Assembly (NCBI RefSeq): GCF_025369935.1
Contig: NZ_CP104467.1
Coordinates: 6,083,001-6,147,000 of the forward strand
Length of the DNA stretch: 64,000 nucleotides
Reading direction: 5' to 3'
Origin: Paenibacillus andongensis
GTDB lineage: Bacteria; Bacillota; Bacilli; Paenibacillales; NBRC-103111
Shown here: positions 9,887-18,303 of the stretch, one piece after another
Position numbering within the stretch: position 1 is the first letter of the stretch
Layout: each line of letters begins with the position of its first letter
Notes under the pieces: generated by a model
Told to the model about the DNA's origin: nothing
The model's database searches: none
What the model saw: only the letters and a program-made list of their open reading frames with translations
Translations under genes and position numbers: made by a program

Positions 9887-9901
9887 TAGACATCCTCCTT
9901 T

Positions 9902-9921
9902 AAGTTTTCTTTAGAAAACTT
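9902..9921. promoter_or_regulatory. Perfect 9-2-9 palindrome before hemerythrin gene
   Basis: AAGTTTTCTTTAGAAAACTT is an exact palindrome with a 2-nt centre. It abuts the ribosome site of the hemerythrin gene, about 15 nt from its start codon. Its form fits an operator for a dimeric regulator, possibly redox or nitric-oxide responsive given the gene product. The regulator is unknown. Confidence 0.45.
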
Positions 9922-9939
9922 TCTTCGCAAGCAAGACAA

Positions 9940-9984
9940 AGCTAACCCATTCCGCATTATCATTGTATGCGGGATGGGTTAGCT
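9940..9984 (-). terminator. Probable terminator of second chemoreceptor gene
   Basis: A stem pairing AGCTAACCCAT-CCGCAT with its complement (one mismatch) lies 33 nt past the chemoreceptor stop. On the minus strand it is followed by TTTGTCTT, a moderate T tract. Confidence 0.7.
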
Positions 9985-10017
9985 AACATGCGCAGGAAAT
10001 GTCTTAGAATCAAACCA

Positions 10018-12225
10018 TTATCGAATGCGGCTCTCCGTTAAATGAAACTGATTGACAAGCAGAAGCAATGACTCCGTAATAGCGCCTACATCCCCCGTCG
10101 TTTGGCGCACGTGAAGCATATCCTGCAGAAGCTCTTGCACGGTGCGCTCAACCTCCGCCGAGATTTGGCGATTCTCCATGCTTACCGCCGCCACTTTCTC
10201 CATCAGCGCAACCACTTCATCCACCACCTGTGTCTTCATGGTGTCGTGCGCATTCGCGCTGCTTAGAATCTCAGAAGCCGCCGCTACAATTTGCGTCCCC
10301 TCGAGAACAACCTTGGTGCCTTCTTCCATTGAGATGAAGGCTTCATTCGCATGGCGCTCAATCTGTTCAATCGTGTCGTTGATTTCCGTCGTAGACTTCT
10401 TAGTCAGATCAGCCAGCTTGCGAATCTCTCCGGCCACGACTGCGAAGCCCTTCCCGTGTTCACCTACCCTCGCGGCTTCAATGGAAGCATTCAGGGAAAG
10501 CAGATTGGTTTGAGCGGAAATCTCTTCGATGACCTTAAGCAGCTTCGGAATTTCTTGCGTCGTTTGCAAAAAAGTCTGAATGGTACGATTCGTTTCAGCG
10601 ACTTTCGCCGAAATATGATTCATCTTTTCGCCAATACGGTCCACTTCATCCTGCGCCACAGCGATTTGACCCGAAGCCTTCTCTTCCAATTCACGCAGAG
10701 TGCCGCTCATATTCTGCGTTACATCCTTAGCAACATCGATGTCCTTGAGCTGACCACGCAAAGAACGAATCATATCATGAATCTTGGTGCTCATGCGTCC
10801 GGTCGATTGTTCCGTTGAACCCGTTGAATCGTTCATTCGTTCCTGGCTCCGCTGAACTTCAGCCGCTGCTTGTTTTACCTGAAGCATAATCCCCTCAAGG
10901 GAATCAATCATATTATTAATCCACTTCGCCAATTCCCGCGTCTCATCGCCAGCGAACTCCTGCACTTGCAGGCGCTGTGTCAAATCTCCGCTGCCCTCTG
11001 CGTTAATGCGGATGAACTTATTCATTTGCGCGAGCTGCCTTACGATCGGCCTGCTGCCTTTTCGCCTTATCATGCTTGCGCCTATTCCTCCATATACAAG
11101 ACTTACAGCTGCCATAATTACGGATCCCCATGTACTGGAAACATGTCCATTAAGCAGCCAAAAGCCCCCTGCCGAGAGTAATATATAACCTACAATGAAC
11201 CGCAGCTGCAGCTTGAGCAATTTCCAGTCGATACTGCGAATACGGTATACCTCCTCAAGATCGCCTTCACACATCATCCCCCAAACATCTGGGCAGTGCG
11301 GAAGCTGGAAGGTAACACCTTTGCCAATGACAGAAATATGCCGATAATCCGAATAACCTGGAAACTCCACGAATAGGTTGTGCCCCTTTGCAATTGTTCC
11401 CGCGATCCCCGGATGAAGCTGTCCCGTTGCTGGATCCGTGAAAATAAGCTCAAGCTCTGTATGCTCCTTTACACCGACAATGCCGTAATCGGTGCGTACG
11501 CCATCTTTTAAATTGTCACCATGCGTAAAGGTAAGATCCTCAAAACGGCTGCGAGATAACGCTGTGCCTGGGACAATTTGTTTATTTAACACAGGCTTCG
11601 CCATAAATAAATAATTATCTCCGGAGTCCGGATACACATGTCCTGACTCACGCTGAATTAGATCGCCGAGCACATCGTTCGGGACACGTCCGCAAATAGC
11701 CCCTTTCCATATGCCGTTAACCATGATAGGAGTAATAAAAGCAAGTGTCATAGCATCGTGAAACGGAGAAGTGCTTGGACCAAACTTTAATGTCAGGGGA
11801 TCGGAATAAGGTCCAAATAAGCATTTCTTGCCTTTACGCGCTTCCTCTAGCCCTTTTGTAAGATCACTTCCTGAATCATAAGACTTCCCAACATGAGTAG
11901 GGGACGTAGAGTGAATCACTGTTGCCTTTTCATTCAATATGAAAATCTCGGAAAAATCAGCACCGCTCTTTAATGCTGCCGCCAACAGCCGTTGAACCAT
12001 CGAGTCATCCTGTGTCAAGCCTGTAGATCCATGCTCAGAATCAGATATTTGCTCAAGCAGTCGATCCAAATTGGACCAATATGCCTCTACCCAGCTTCGT
12101 AAAATTTCAATTCTCGTATGCGCAATCCCTTCGAAGATATGTTCCACATCTTCTTTGAGATGACGATTCAAACGATACGACCACCACAAAGGCAGACCTT
12201 TTCGAAATCCCAGCCAATCAAACAT
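10018..12225 (-). CDS. Chemoreceptor with N-terminal cytosolic sensor and membrane hairpin
   Basis: This 735-residue methyl-accepting protein lacks an N-terminal membrane helix. A large sensor region (about residues 30-330, PDC/Cache-like in part, with [20 protein letters not shown]) comes first. Two closely spaced hydrophobic helices follow at about 342-360 and 365-385, then HAMP and the MA signalling domain containing [22 protein letters not shown] two-helix hairpin places both ends in the cytoplasm, so the sensor probably reads an internal signal. The ATG at 12225 follows AGGAGG with good spacing; a GTG seven codons upstream overlaps that site. The gene is monocistronic. Confidence 0.85.
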   Translation of the reverse strand: MFDWLGFRKGLPLWWSYRLNRHLKEDVEHIFEGIAHTRIEILRSWVEAYWSNLDRLLEQISDSEHGSTGLTQDDSMVQRLLAAALKSGADFSEIFILNEKATVIHSTSPTHVGKSYDSGSDLTKGLEEARKGKKCLFGPYSDPLTLKFGPSTSPFHDAMTLAFITPIMVNGIWKGAICGRVPNDVLGDLIQRESGHVYPDSGDNYLFMAKPVLNKQIVPGTALSRSRFEDLTFTHGDNLKDGVRTDYGIVGVKEHTELELIFTDPATGQLHPGIAGTIAKGHNLFVEFPGYSDYRHISVIGKGVTFQLPHCPDVWGMMCEGDLEEVYRIRSIDWKLLKLQLRFIVGYILLSAGGFWLLNGHVSSTWGSVIMAAVSLVYGGIGASMIRRKGSRPIVRQLAQMNKFIRINAEGSGDLTQRLQVQEFAGDETRELAKWINNMIDSLEGIMLQVKQAAAEVQRSQERMNDSTGSTEQSTGRMSTKIHDMIRSLRGQLKDIDVAKDVTQNMSGTLRELEEKASGQIAVAQDEVDRIGEKMNHISAKVAETNRTIQTFLQTTQEIPKLLKVIEEISAQTNLLSLNASIEAARVGEHGKGFAVVAGEIRKLADLTKKSTTEINDTIEQIERHANEAFISMEEGTKVVLEGTQIVAAASEILSSANAHDTMKTQVVDEVVALMEKVAAVSMENRQISAEVERTVQELLQDMLHVRQTTGDVGAITESLLLLVNQFHLTESRIR

Positions 12226-12514
12226 ACCCCAACCTCCTATATTCACAATTTAGCATATGACTCTATTGTGACTTTATGTAACATTTACTTATTCGACATT
12301 TTATAGCTGATTCCGACGTAAAGCAAGATAAAAACAGAAAATTCTCGAAACTTTCAACCATTTGATCTATTTGCGCATTTCTTGTCAGTTAATTTATACG
12401 TAAGCTATATTGACATAATTTTCTGATAAATTTACAATGTAATAAAAAAGCAACGTTTTCCATTAGGTTGCGTCATATTTTCTAACACAAAAAGAACTTA
12501 GATCAGAAAGGAGG
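12226..12514. other. AT-rich divergent promoter region, no gene
   Basis: This spacer lies between the divergent chemoreceptor and ATP-grasp genes. It is rich in short A/T tracts and contains no open frame with a ribosome site. Promoters for both sides must lie here, but I cannot assign hexamers with confidence. Confidence 0.4.
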
Positions 12515-12577
12515 CCTGGTTTCTGCTTCGGGCCCTTATCCTAACGTAGCTTCCGAAAGCATAGCTTAGAAACCAGG
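12515..12577 (+). promoter_or_regulatory. Leader hairpin covering the ATP-grasp ribosome site
   Basis: CCTGGTTTCT (12515-12524) pairs exactly with AGAAACCAGG (12568-12577), and inside it GCTTCGG pairs with CCGAAAGC leaving one bulged base. The 3' arm runs into the AGGAG ribosome site just before the ATG at 12585, so the folded leader would hide it. A second ribosome-like string (aaaggagg, 12507-12513) precedes the hairpin but no start codon follows it. The layout suggests translational control of the operon. Confidence 0.5.
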
Positions 12578-12584
12578 AGCTGCG

Positions 12585-14042
12585 ATGTCCAAACCTGAGA
12601 ATCTGGTCACCACCCCCTATGATCCCCGTCCTTTTTTTGATGAGATGTTTGTGAACTCCTATTCGGTAAGATCACATTATCAAAATGTTTTCCTTCAGTT
12701 CATGTCTATGAAGGCGGGGAATTTGAGTAAGCGCCAGACGGCCACCATGAAACGCATGATGGAAGAAGGAATTACGTTTACACTCTACAGCCCTGATCAA
12801 GCGGAAGCATTGGAACGAACCATCCCTTTCGATCCGATCCCACGAATCATTCCACGGGATGAATGGCTCAAGCTAGAACGAGGGCTTCAGCAGCGTGTTA
12901 AGGCGCTTAATCTATTTCTCAAGGATATTTATCATGACCAGTGCATCTTAAAGGACGGTATTATTCCTAGGAAAATGGTTCTTTCCAATTGCTATTTCCG
13001 ACCTGAAATGATGCGTCTATCCGTTCCGAATGATGTGTACGTAACTGTATCAGGTATCGATTTAATTCGCGATGAGCATGGCGAATATTTCGTCCTAGAG
13101 GATAATTTGCGATCACCTTCAGGCTTCTCTTATTTGTATAAAAGCCGTTCCATCATGACGCACTTATTCCCTGAGCTCGTTTTTAGCCATTCGATCCAAG
13201 ATATTGAACATAGCTTAAATGTGTTTCTATCCGCATTGCGCAGGCTTAGCCCTTCGGGAAAATCTGATCCTGTCATTGGCTTATTGACCCCAGGCTGCTA
13301 CAATTCAGCTTACTTCGAACATACGTTCCTTGCCCAGCAAATGGGCATCCAGCTTGTTGAAGGGCACGATCTCGTCGTCATTGATCATAAGGTCTATATT
13401 CGCGGGATCAAGGGACTCTGCCAAATCGATGTCTTATATCGAAGAATCGACGACGATTTCTTGGATCCACTTGCTTTTGATCCGAACTCGATGTTAGGTG
13501 TAGCTGGAATCATGAATGCTTATCGTGCGGGTAATATTAACATCGTGAATGCCCCTGGAACCGGAGTGGCCGACGACAAAGCCATTTATGCCTATGTTCC
13601 AGACATGATTCGTTACTATTTGAACGAAGAACCTATTCTGAATAATGTGCCTACTTATATCCTTTCTAGACCGGAAGAACGTGATCACGTGCTGCAGCAT
13701 CTAGATGAAATGGTCGTCAAAGAGACCTCGCTCTCCGGCGGTTACGGTATGCTCATTGGGCCTTCGGCCTCTGAGAGTGAGTTGGCAGATTTTCGGCTTA
13801 AAATTATTGCGAATCCCGAGCGCTATATCGCTCAACCAACGATTCAGCTTTCCAGAGCTCCTGTCATGATGGACGGTCAAATGGCTGCACGGCATATCGA
13901 TCTTCGGGCCTTCGTCATCGCCGGCGAGAGCATTCAGGTTATACCTGGCGGACTCACCCGGGTAGCATTGAAGGAAGGTTCACTTGTAGTGAACTCCTCG
14001 CAGGGTGGGGGATGCAAGGACACGTGGGTCACTCATTCATAG
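12585..14042 (+). CDS. Circularly permuted ATP-grasp type 2 protein
   Basis: This 485-residue cytosolic protein of the circularly permuted ATP-grasp family has EDNLRSPSGFSY (about residues 180-191) and the RHIDLRAFVI region near residue 430 typical of that group. ATP-grasp enzymes join a carboxylate to an amine or thiol through an acyl phosphate. Comparative work on this family predicts peptide or amide ligation together with alpha-E and transglutaminase-like partners, which are exactly the next two genes. The substrate is unknown. The ATG follows aggag at a spacing of 5-6 nt inside a leader hairpin. It is the first gene of the operon, with 31 nt to the alpha-E gene. Confidence 0.85.
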   Translation: MSKPENLVTTPYDPRPFFDEMFVNSYSVRSHYQNVFLQFMSMKAGNLSKRQTATMKRMMEEGITFTLYSPDQAEALERTIPFDPIPRIIPRDEWLKLERGLQQRVKALNLFLKDIYHDQCILKDGIIPRKMVLSNCYFRPEMMRLSVPNDVYVTVSGIDLIRDEHGEYFVLEDNLRSPSGFSYLYKSRSIMTHLFPELVFSHSIQDIEHSLNVFLSALRRLSPSGKSDPVIGLLTPGCYNSAYFEHTFLAQQMGIQLVEGHDLVVIDHKVYIRGIKGLCQIDVLYRRIDDDFLDPLAFDPNSMLGVAGIMNAYRAGNINIVNAPGTGVADDKAIYAYVPDMIRYYLNEEPILNNVPTYILSRPEERDHVLQHLDEMVVKETSLSGGYGMLIGPSASESELADFRLKIIANPERYIAQPTIQLSRAPVMMDGQMAARHIDLRAFVIAGESIQVIPGGLTRVALKEGSLVVNSSQGGGCKDTWVTHS

Positions 14043-14073
14043 GGAAACAAATATAGATTGGAGGCCGGCGAAC

Positions 14074-15033
14074 ATGGTAATGATGGGACGTACAGCGGAA
14101 GCTTTATTCTGGATTGGCAGGTATACGGAGAGAACGGAGAATCACGCGAGGCTAATCGACGTGTATTATCATATTCGCGAGGAGAAAGAGACTAGTAGCG
14201 ACCAATCGTGGAGCCGATTAATCGATACAATTGGCGATCGTGCCGCATTTACGGAGCAGTACGGGAGCTTCACCGAACAGCATGTCCTCCAGTACATTAC
14301 ACTCGATAAAAATAATTCGAATTCTTTGCTAGCATGCACCAACCATGCTCGCTCTAACCTTCGTAATATTCGCGAGAAAATGCCTGCAGAGCTGTGGGAT
14401 ATCATGAATGGCTTGTATCTCTGGCTAAAAGAAAAAGAAGTACGAGATATCACTAACGATTCGCCTCATTTGTTCTATCGTTTCATTCGCGACACCTTGT
14501 CGATGTTTCAAGGAGCAGCCACATCCGTCATGCCGCGTCAAAATGAATGGCACTTCGTGGAAGCCGGCAGATATTTGGAGCGCGCTGAGAACTTGCTGCG
14601 CTTACTCCAATCGTTATGTCATGATTACGCTAGGGAAGAGCTCTCTTCTTACCCGCTTATGCTGTCCGTATTGAAATCGGTTAGCGGTTATGAGTCGTAT
14701 CGCAGGGAACATGCAGACACCGTAAATCTAAGCAGCATTATTAAATTTCTGATGCTTCACGAATCATTTCCACGCTCGGTTAACTTCTCTTTCCAATCCT
14801 TGGAGCGTTCCTTGCAGGGCATTCAATTGGAAGACCCCGATTTAAACCTCGCTGTACAAAGACTTGCTAAGCTAGCGGGAAAAGTAAAGGCTAATCTTGC
14901 TTGCATGGACGAAGAGGATATTTTATCCGGCAAATTGGAAATGACGTTAAGTGCACTTCGGGAATCCTGTAACGTGATGGGGTTAAGGATGTCAAAAGTC
15001 TTTTTTCCCTCCCGGGAAGAGGTCATCGCATGA
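14074..15033 (+). CDS. Alpha-E domain protein
   Basis: This 319-residue, almost entirely helical protein carries the alpha-E signature at its start (RTAEALFWIGRYTERTENHA) and the matching repeat AGRYLERAENLLRLL near residue 170. Alpha-E proteins occur with circularly permuted ATP-grasp and transglutaminase-like genes; the conserved Arg/Glu residues suggest an active site, but no reaction is proven. The start at 14074 follows GGAGG 10 nt upstream; an upstream in-frame ATG overlaps the preceding gene and has no ribosome site. The stop overlaps the next gene's ATG (ATGA), indicating translational coupling. Confidence 0.85.
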   Translation: MVMMGRTAEALFWIGRYTERTENHARLIDVYYHIREEKETSSDQSWSRLIDTIGDRAAFTEQYGSFTEQHVLQYITLDKNNSNSLLACTNHARSNLRNIREKMPAELWDIMNGLYLWLKEKEVRDITNDSPHLFYRFIRDTLSMFQGAATSVMPRQNEWHFVEAGRYLERAENLLRLLQSLCHDYAREELSSYPLMLSVLKSVSGYESYRREHADTVNLSSIIKFLMLHESFPRSVNFSFQSLERSLQGIQLEDPDLNLAVQRLAKLAGKVKANLACMDEEDILSGKLEMTLSALRESCNVMGLRMSKVFFPSREEVIA

Positions 15034-15893
15034 AAAAGCTGGAGATTACTCATATCACACGCTATTCCTACACCCATACAGCGCAGGACAGTGTCAATGA
15101 AGTTCGTTTAACGCCTCTCACTGATAATCGTCAAGCCTGCTATCATCACGCAATCACCACGGAGCCTGCTTCAGCTTTCTTTACGTATTCGGATTTTTTT
15201 CATAATCGTGTACATGCTTTTACCGTCAATAAACTTCATCGCGAGCTAACGATTAAAATGGTGTCCACTGTCGTCACGAACGACAACGATAACATTCCGT
15301 CAAGCGTCGCTTCTCCTTTCGAGGAGAAAGGGATGAGACTTAGCGATGACTTCCAAAATGAGCATGCGGAGTACTTGCTGCCAACCAGTTATACGGGTTT
15401 AACCCCTGAACTCAAGGCATACTCCGATGCCATTTCTGATCAAAATATCCGTTTATACGAATTACTGCGTACGATCTACACAACGATTCATCGTGATTTC
15501 ACCTATGATCCCTCAGCCACTTCCGTACAGACCACCGTTGGAGAAATGCTTCAATTTAAGCGCGGTGTTTGCCAGGACTACTCCCATTTTATGATTGCCA
15601 TTTGCCGAGATAAAGGGATTCCTGCTAGGTATGTTAGCGGTTATCACTTTGTTGGCGATCTGCAAGGAGGCAGCACCGAATTCACCCAAGCCTCCCACGC
15701 ATGGGTAGAGTGCCTGATCCCGGGAACAGGTTGGTTCGGCTACGACCCTACGAACAACTGCGAGGTCAATTGGCGCTATATTAAGCTCGGACATGGCCGC
15801 GACTACAACGATATCGTTCCGGTCAAAGGTGTCTATCGCGGCGCCGGTCAGCAAGATTTGGAAGTCATCGTTGATGTAAAGCTGATTGAGTAA
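15030..15893 (+). CDS. Transglutaminase-like cysteine peptidase
   Basis: This 287-residue protein has a bacterial transglutaminase-like N-terminal beta region (about 1-95) and a papain-fold catalytic core. The triad is visible: Cys181 in RGVCQDYSHF, His223 in ASHAWVEC, and Asp239 in GYDPTNN. Such proteins usually act as peptidases or amidases. With the ATP-grasp and alpha-E proteins it would complete a ligation and cleavage system for a peptide tag or small peptide. There is no signal peptide, so it acts in the cytosol. It is coupled to the previous gene by a 4-nt overlap. No clear terminator follows. Confidence 0.88.
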   Translation: MKKLEITHITRYSYTHTAQDSVNEVRLTPLTDNRQACYHHAITTEPASAFFTYSDFFHNRVHAFTVNKLHRELTIKMVSTVVTNDNDNIPSSVASPFEEKGMRLSDDFQNEHAEYLLPTSYTGLTPELKAYSDAISDQNIRLYELLRTIYTTIHRDFTYDPSATSVQTTVGEMLQFKRGVCQDYSHFMIAICRDKGIPARYVSGYHFVGDLQGGSTEFTQASHAWVECLIPGTGWFGYDPTNNCEVNWRYIKLGHGRDYNDIVPVKGVYRGAGQQDLEVIVDVKLIE

Positions 15894-16020
15894 TTCATAC
15901 CACGTACGACTCAGCGTTGCTGCCCCGCTTCACTCCCCTCTTTTTTTCCCTTTTTGGCATGGATCAGTAATTAGTGTAGAATGGTGTCGAAGCTACACTA
16001 CATTGCTAAGAGGTGCTTGA

Positions 16021-16323
16021 ATGGCTATAAGTTTCACTTTATCTATCATAAATCGATTAAAAAAAGAAATTACTGAAACTCAACAAAGAAGTATCGACGA
16101 ACAGAAAAAAAAGGAAAAAGCCCTTTCAAAAATAAATCAATTACAAAGGGATATAAAATTAAGCACTTCACCCAGCGATTTAAGCAGCAAGATGTCTAGA
16201 CTTAGTAAATTGAAGGATGAGATTAATAAAATCAACCTTTTACAAGTTGAATTATCCAAACAACTGGTTATTAAAAATGCAGCGCTTAAAGAGCAAACCT
16301 CCAAAGATCAACAACGGGACTAG
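16021..16323 (+). CDS. Small coiled-coil protein, unrecognised
   Basis: This 100-residue, lysine- and glutamine-rich protein has heptad-like spacing over most of its length (about residues 10-90), predicting a long coiled coil. It has no membrane segment. Its composition is clearly more AT-rich than the operon before it, and no good ribosome site is visible beyond aagaggtgc 8 nt upstream of the ATG. It may be a remnant of a larger protein, because coiled coils of this kind often precede an effector domain, but nothing downstream continues the frame. A hairpin-repeat array follows directly. Confidence 0.5.
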   Translation: MAISFTLSIINRLKKEITETQQRSIDEQKKKEKALSKINQLQRDIKLSTSPSDLSSKMSRLSKLKDEINKINLLQVELSKQLVIKNAALKEQTSKDQQRD

Positions 16324-16328
16324 ATAAA

Positions 16329-16509
16329 ACCTACTGCGAAAGTGCAGGTATTTTCGCTAAAATCGTTTGAATTGAGGAAAAGCCTGCGATTATGCAGGAA
16401 TTTTTTTGCTTTTCCATCCTAAGATTAAAAAAACGACAAAAGCCTGCACGATTGCAGGAATTTAGGATTAGGCGTGATTCAAAGAAAAAAGCATGTACAA
16501 TTGCAGGCT
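16329..16509. repeat. Array of four small CCTGC/GCAGG hairpins
   Basis: Four related units, about 50 nt apart, each form a short stem: an imperfect copy at 16329-16350, CCTGC-GATTAT-GCAGG at 16383-16397, CCTGC-ACGATT-GCAGG at 16443-16458, and an imperfect copy at 16491-16509. The two central copies are followed by AATTT. The array fills the space between the coiled-coil gene and the AbrB-like gene and contains no open frame with a ribosome site. Confidence 0.6.
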
Positions 16510-16536
16510 TACCACAACCGTAGTTTCGCTCCAACC

Positions 16537-16582
16537 ATAGAGGGCTTCCACATGTTCATTGAAACACGTGAAAGCCCTCTAT
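16537..16582 (+). terminator. Strong stem-loop, terminator-like
   Basis: ATAGAGGGCTT pairs with AAGCCCTCTAT, and the stem continues through CAC-TGT with only single mismatches around a 5-nt loop. The following bases (TTGTCG) are a poor T tract, so it may be a terminator, an RNA-stability element or another repeat. Confidence 0.5.
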
Positions 16583-16721
16583 TTGTCGTCCACCTTCACA
16601 CATTTTACAGATATTTCACTAAAATGTTTGAAGTAAATAAAAGGAATTCAAGTTTATATGTGGAATTGATTAAACAACATACTTGATCGAAGTCTAAGGA
16701 AATAAATAGGGAGGCTTTCAT

Positions 16722-16961
16722 ATGAAATCGACGGGAATAGTGAGAAAAGTAGACGAGTTGGGCCGGATTGTTTTGCCGATTGAGCTGCGACGAACACTTC
16801 ATATCGATATCGGCGACGCGATCGAGGTTTATGTCGATCCGGAGCGCATTACACTTAAGAAGTATATGCCGGCCTGTGTATTCTGCGGTAATTTCGAGAA
16901 TATGACCTATTTCAAAGGCAAGCTGGTCTGCAACTCCTGCGTAGAAGAAATTGTTGTTTAA
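16722..16961 (+). CDS. AbrB-family regulator with C-terminal zinc-knuckle-like tail
   Basis: This 79-residue protein has an N-terminal swapped-hairpin AbrB DNA-binding domain (MKSTGIVRKVDELGRIVLP...LRRTL), very close to AbrB/Abh of Bacillus. Instead of the usual AbrB oligomerisation domain, residues 52-75 carry two Cys pairs, CVFC and CNSC, spaced like a zinc knuckle. It probably binds AT-rich promoters as a dimer or tetramer, as AbrB does to control transition-state genes. A good ribosome site (ggagg) lies 8 nt upstream. The Zn role is inferred from the four cysteines only. Confidence 0.8.
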   Translation: MKSTGIVRKVDELGRIVLPIELRRTLHIDIGDAIEVYVDPERITLKKYMPACVFCGNFENMTYFKGKLVCNSCVEEIVV

Positions 16962-16988
16962 ATCCTCATTTCGGTTAAAATAGGATAC

Positions 16989-17031
16989 AAAAAGGGCGTA
17001 TAACACTCATCCTGAGGGCTATACGCCTTAT
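16989..17031. terminator. Bidirectional terminator
   Basis: AGGGCGTATA (16993-17002) pairs with TATACGCCTT (17020-17029). On the minus strand the stem is followed by TTTTTG, serving the membrane-protein gene ending at 17036. On the plus strand it can serve the AbrB-like gene. Confidence 0.75.
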
Positions 17032-17035
17032 ATGT

Positions 17036-17311
17036 TTATTTAGAGCTAAACCAAGAAAGTCCGATGGATATGAGAATGCCTGCTATCGCGATCCAAAATA
17101 AATAGGAACGAAGCACACGTCCCAAGCTCTTATCCTGCCGATCCAGTACGGCTTTCTTTCGAGAGCCGCTTCCTTGCGTCTCCCCATCTAACTCATCGTT
17201 TACTTGTGTGCGCCAATTTACGAACTGAAATCCAATTCCGCTAACCACAATGGAAATCATGAGTAAAATCAAAGAACCCATAAACAGTTTGTCCGATATG
17301 GACTGCATCAT
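17036..17311 (-). CDS. Two-helix small membrane protein, unrecognised
   Basis: This 91-residue protein has hydrophobic helices at about residues 9-30 and 69-87, joined by a hydrophilic, charged loop that includes QGSGSRKKAV. Both termini are on the same side of the membrane. It starts with two ATG codons, and a ribosome site (agagagg) precedes the first. I do not recognise a family. It is a single gene between convergent AbrB-like and same-strand peroxiredoxin units. Confidence 0.55.
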   Translation of the reverse strand: MMQSISDKLFMGSLILLMISIVVSGIGFQFVNWRTQVNDELDGETQGSGSRKKAVLDRQDKSLGRVLRSYLFWIAIAGILISIGLSWFSSK

Positions 17312-17384
17312 GCATCTAACCTCTCTGTCTTCACCTATATAGTTCTTCTATTATACTTCAAAACAAACTTTGAATACATACAAA

Positions 17385-17416
17385 AGCCCCAATCGAGTGA
17401 GAGTCGATTGAGGCCT
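17385..17416 (-). terminator. Terminator of peroxide-defence operon
   Basis: On the minus strand GCCTCAATCGA pairs with TCGATTGGGGC and is followed by TTTTG. It lies about 17 nt beyond the peroxiredoxin stop codon. Confidence 0.8.
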
Positions 17417-17432
17417 GTTTTACAATTGTGAC

Positions 17433-17999
17433 TTAAAGTGTTTTATCGCCTGGCTTCCAATTCGCCGGACAAAGTCCGCCAGCCTGAAGCGCTTGAAGCA
17501 CACGAAGTGTCTCATCTACAGAGCGACCAACATTCATATCCGTGACCACTTGGTAACGCAGCACGCCTTCCGGATCGATAATGAACAATCCGCGATGCGC
17601 AGCGCCGCTTTCATCGTCTAACACGCCATATGCGCGTGCTGTTTCTTTGGAGAAATCACTGACGAGCGGGAACTTCACTGGACCGATGCCGTTTTGGTCG
17701 CGCGGCGTTTGAGTCCAAGCTCTGTGTGTAAACACACTGTCGACCGATGCGCCAACAATTTCACAATCCAGTTCAAGGAACTGCTCGTAATGGTCGCTGA
17801 AAGCTGTAATTTCGGTTGGACACACGAACGTAAAGTCGAAGGGCCAGAAGAAGAAAACAAGCCATTTTCCTCTATAATCTTCAAGCGTTATTTTTTCTTC
17901 TAAGGTTTCCATATTCTTCGTCGATAGCAAGGAAAATGAAGGTGCTGGAAGCCCTATTTTAGCAAAAGTATGTGAGGGTTGTACGGTTAATTGTGTCAT
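17433..17999 (-). CDS. 2-Cys peroxiredoxin (AhpC/TSA family)
   Basis: This 188-residue thiol peroxidase reduces hydrogen peroxide and organic peroxides in the cytosol. The peroxidatic cysteine is Cys60 in FTFVCPTE and the resolving cysteine is Cys177 in GLCPANWKPG, as in typical two-Cys AhpC. It is the last gene of an operon with a glutaredoxin and a TrxB-like reductase, which would supply electrons in place of AhpF. The conserved Thr and Arg of the active site are also visible (PTEI; GRSVDETLR near residue 158). Control is probably by PerR through the operon promoter. Confidence 0.92.
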   Translation of the reverse strand: MTQLTVQPSHTFAKIGLPAPSFSLLSTKNMETLEEKITLEDYRGKWLVFFFWPFDFTFVCPTEITAFSDHYEQFLELDCEIVGASVDSVFTHRAWTQTPRDQNGIGPVKFPLVSDFSKETARAYGVLDDESGAAHRGLFIIDPEGVLRYQVVTDMNVGRSVDETLRVLQALQAGGLCPANWKPGDKTL

Positions 18000-18034
18000 G
18001 GTTAGCTCTCCTCTATCTCTTTATTTGTATGATA

Positions 18035-18274
18035 TTAGCTTGCGATTTCAGCCAAAGCTTTTTTGAGTTTGGTAACGTTAAGGCCCAAAATTTTGTGTTC
18101 ACCAATGACCGTCACAGGCAAAGACATCAAGCCTAAATCGTGAAGCTCTTGCCCGAATTGATCATTCAGATCAATGTTTCTTTCTTCGTAGGAGACATTT
18201 TGTTCCGTTAAATACTTTTTCAACTGTTGGCAATAAGGGCAATTTGTACTTGAATAAACAATGACATTCGACAT
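18035..18274 (-). CDS. Glutaredoxin/NrdH-like protein
   Basis: This 79-residue thioredoxin-fold protein has the dithiol motif CPYC (Cys12, Cys15) and the cis-proline region SLPVTVIG. It probably passes electrons from the upstream TrxB-like reductase to the downstream peroxiredoxin, replacing the AhpF N-terminal domain. In an organism likely to use bacillithiol, reduction by a flavoprotein is plausible. A good ribosome site (aaggag) is present. There is a 29-nt gap to the preceding gene's stop. Confidence 0.88.
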   Translation of the reverse strand: MSNVIVYSSTNCPYCQQLKKYLTEQNVSYEERNIDLNDQFGQELHDLGLMSLPVTVIGEHKILGLNVTKLKKALAEIAS

Positions 18275-18303
18275 CGGAATTCATCTCCTTGTGGGGTATA
18301 GGA

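Noticed and set aside
16605-17006. 133-residue minus-strand frame opposite the AbrB-like gene
   Set aside because: It is antisense to a well-supported regulator gene, crosses the terminator region and has no ribosome site.
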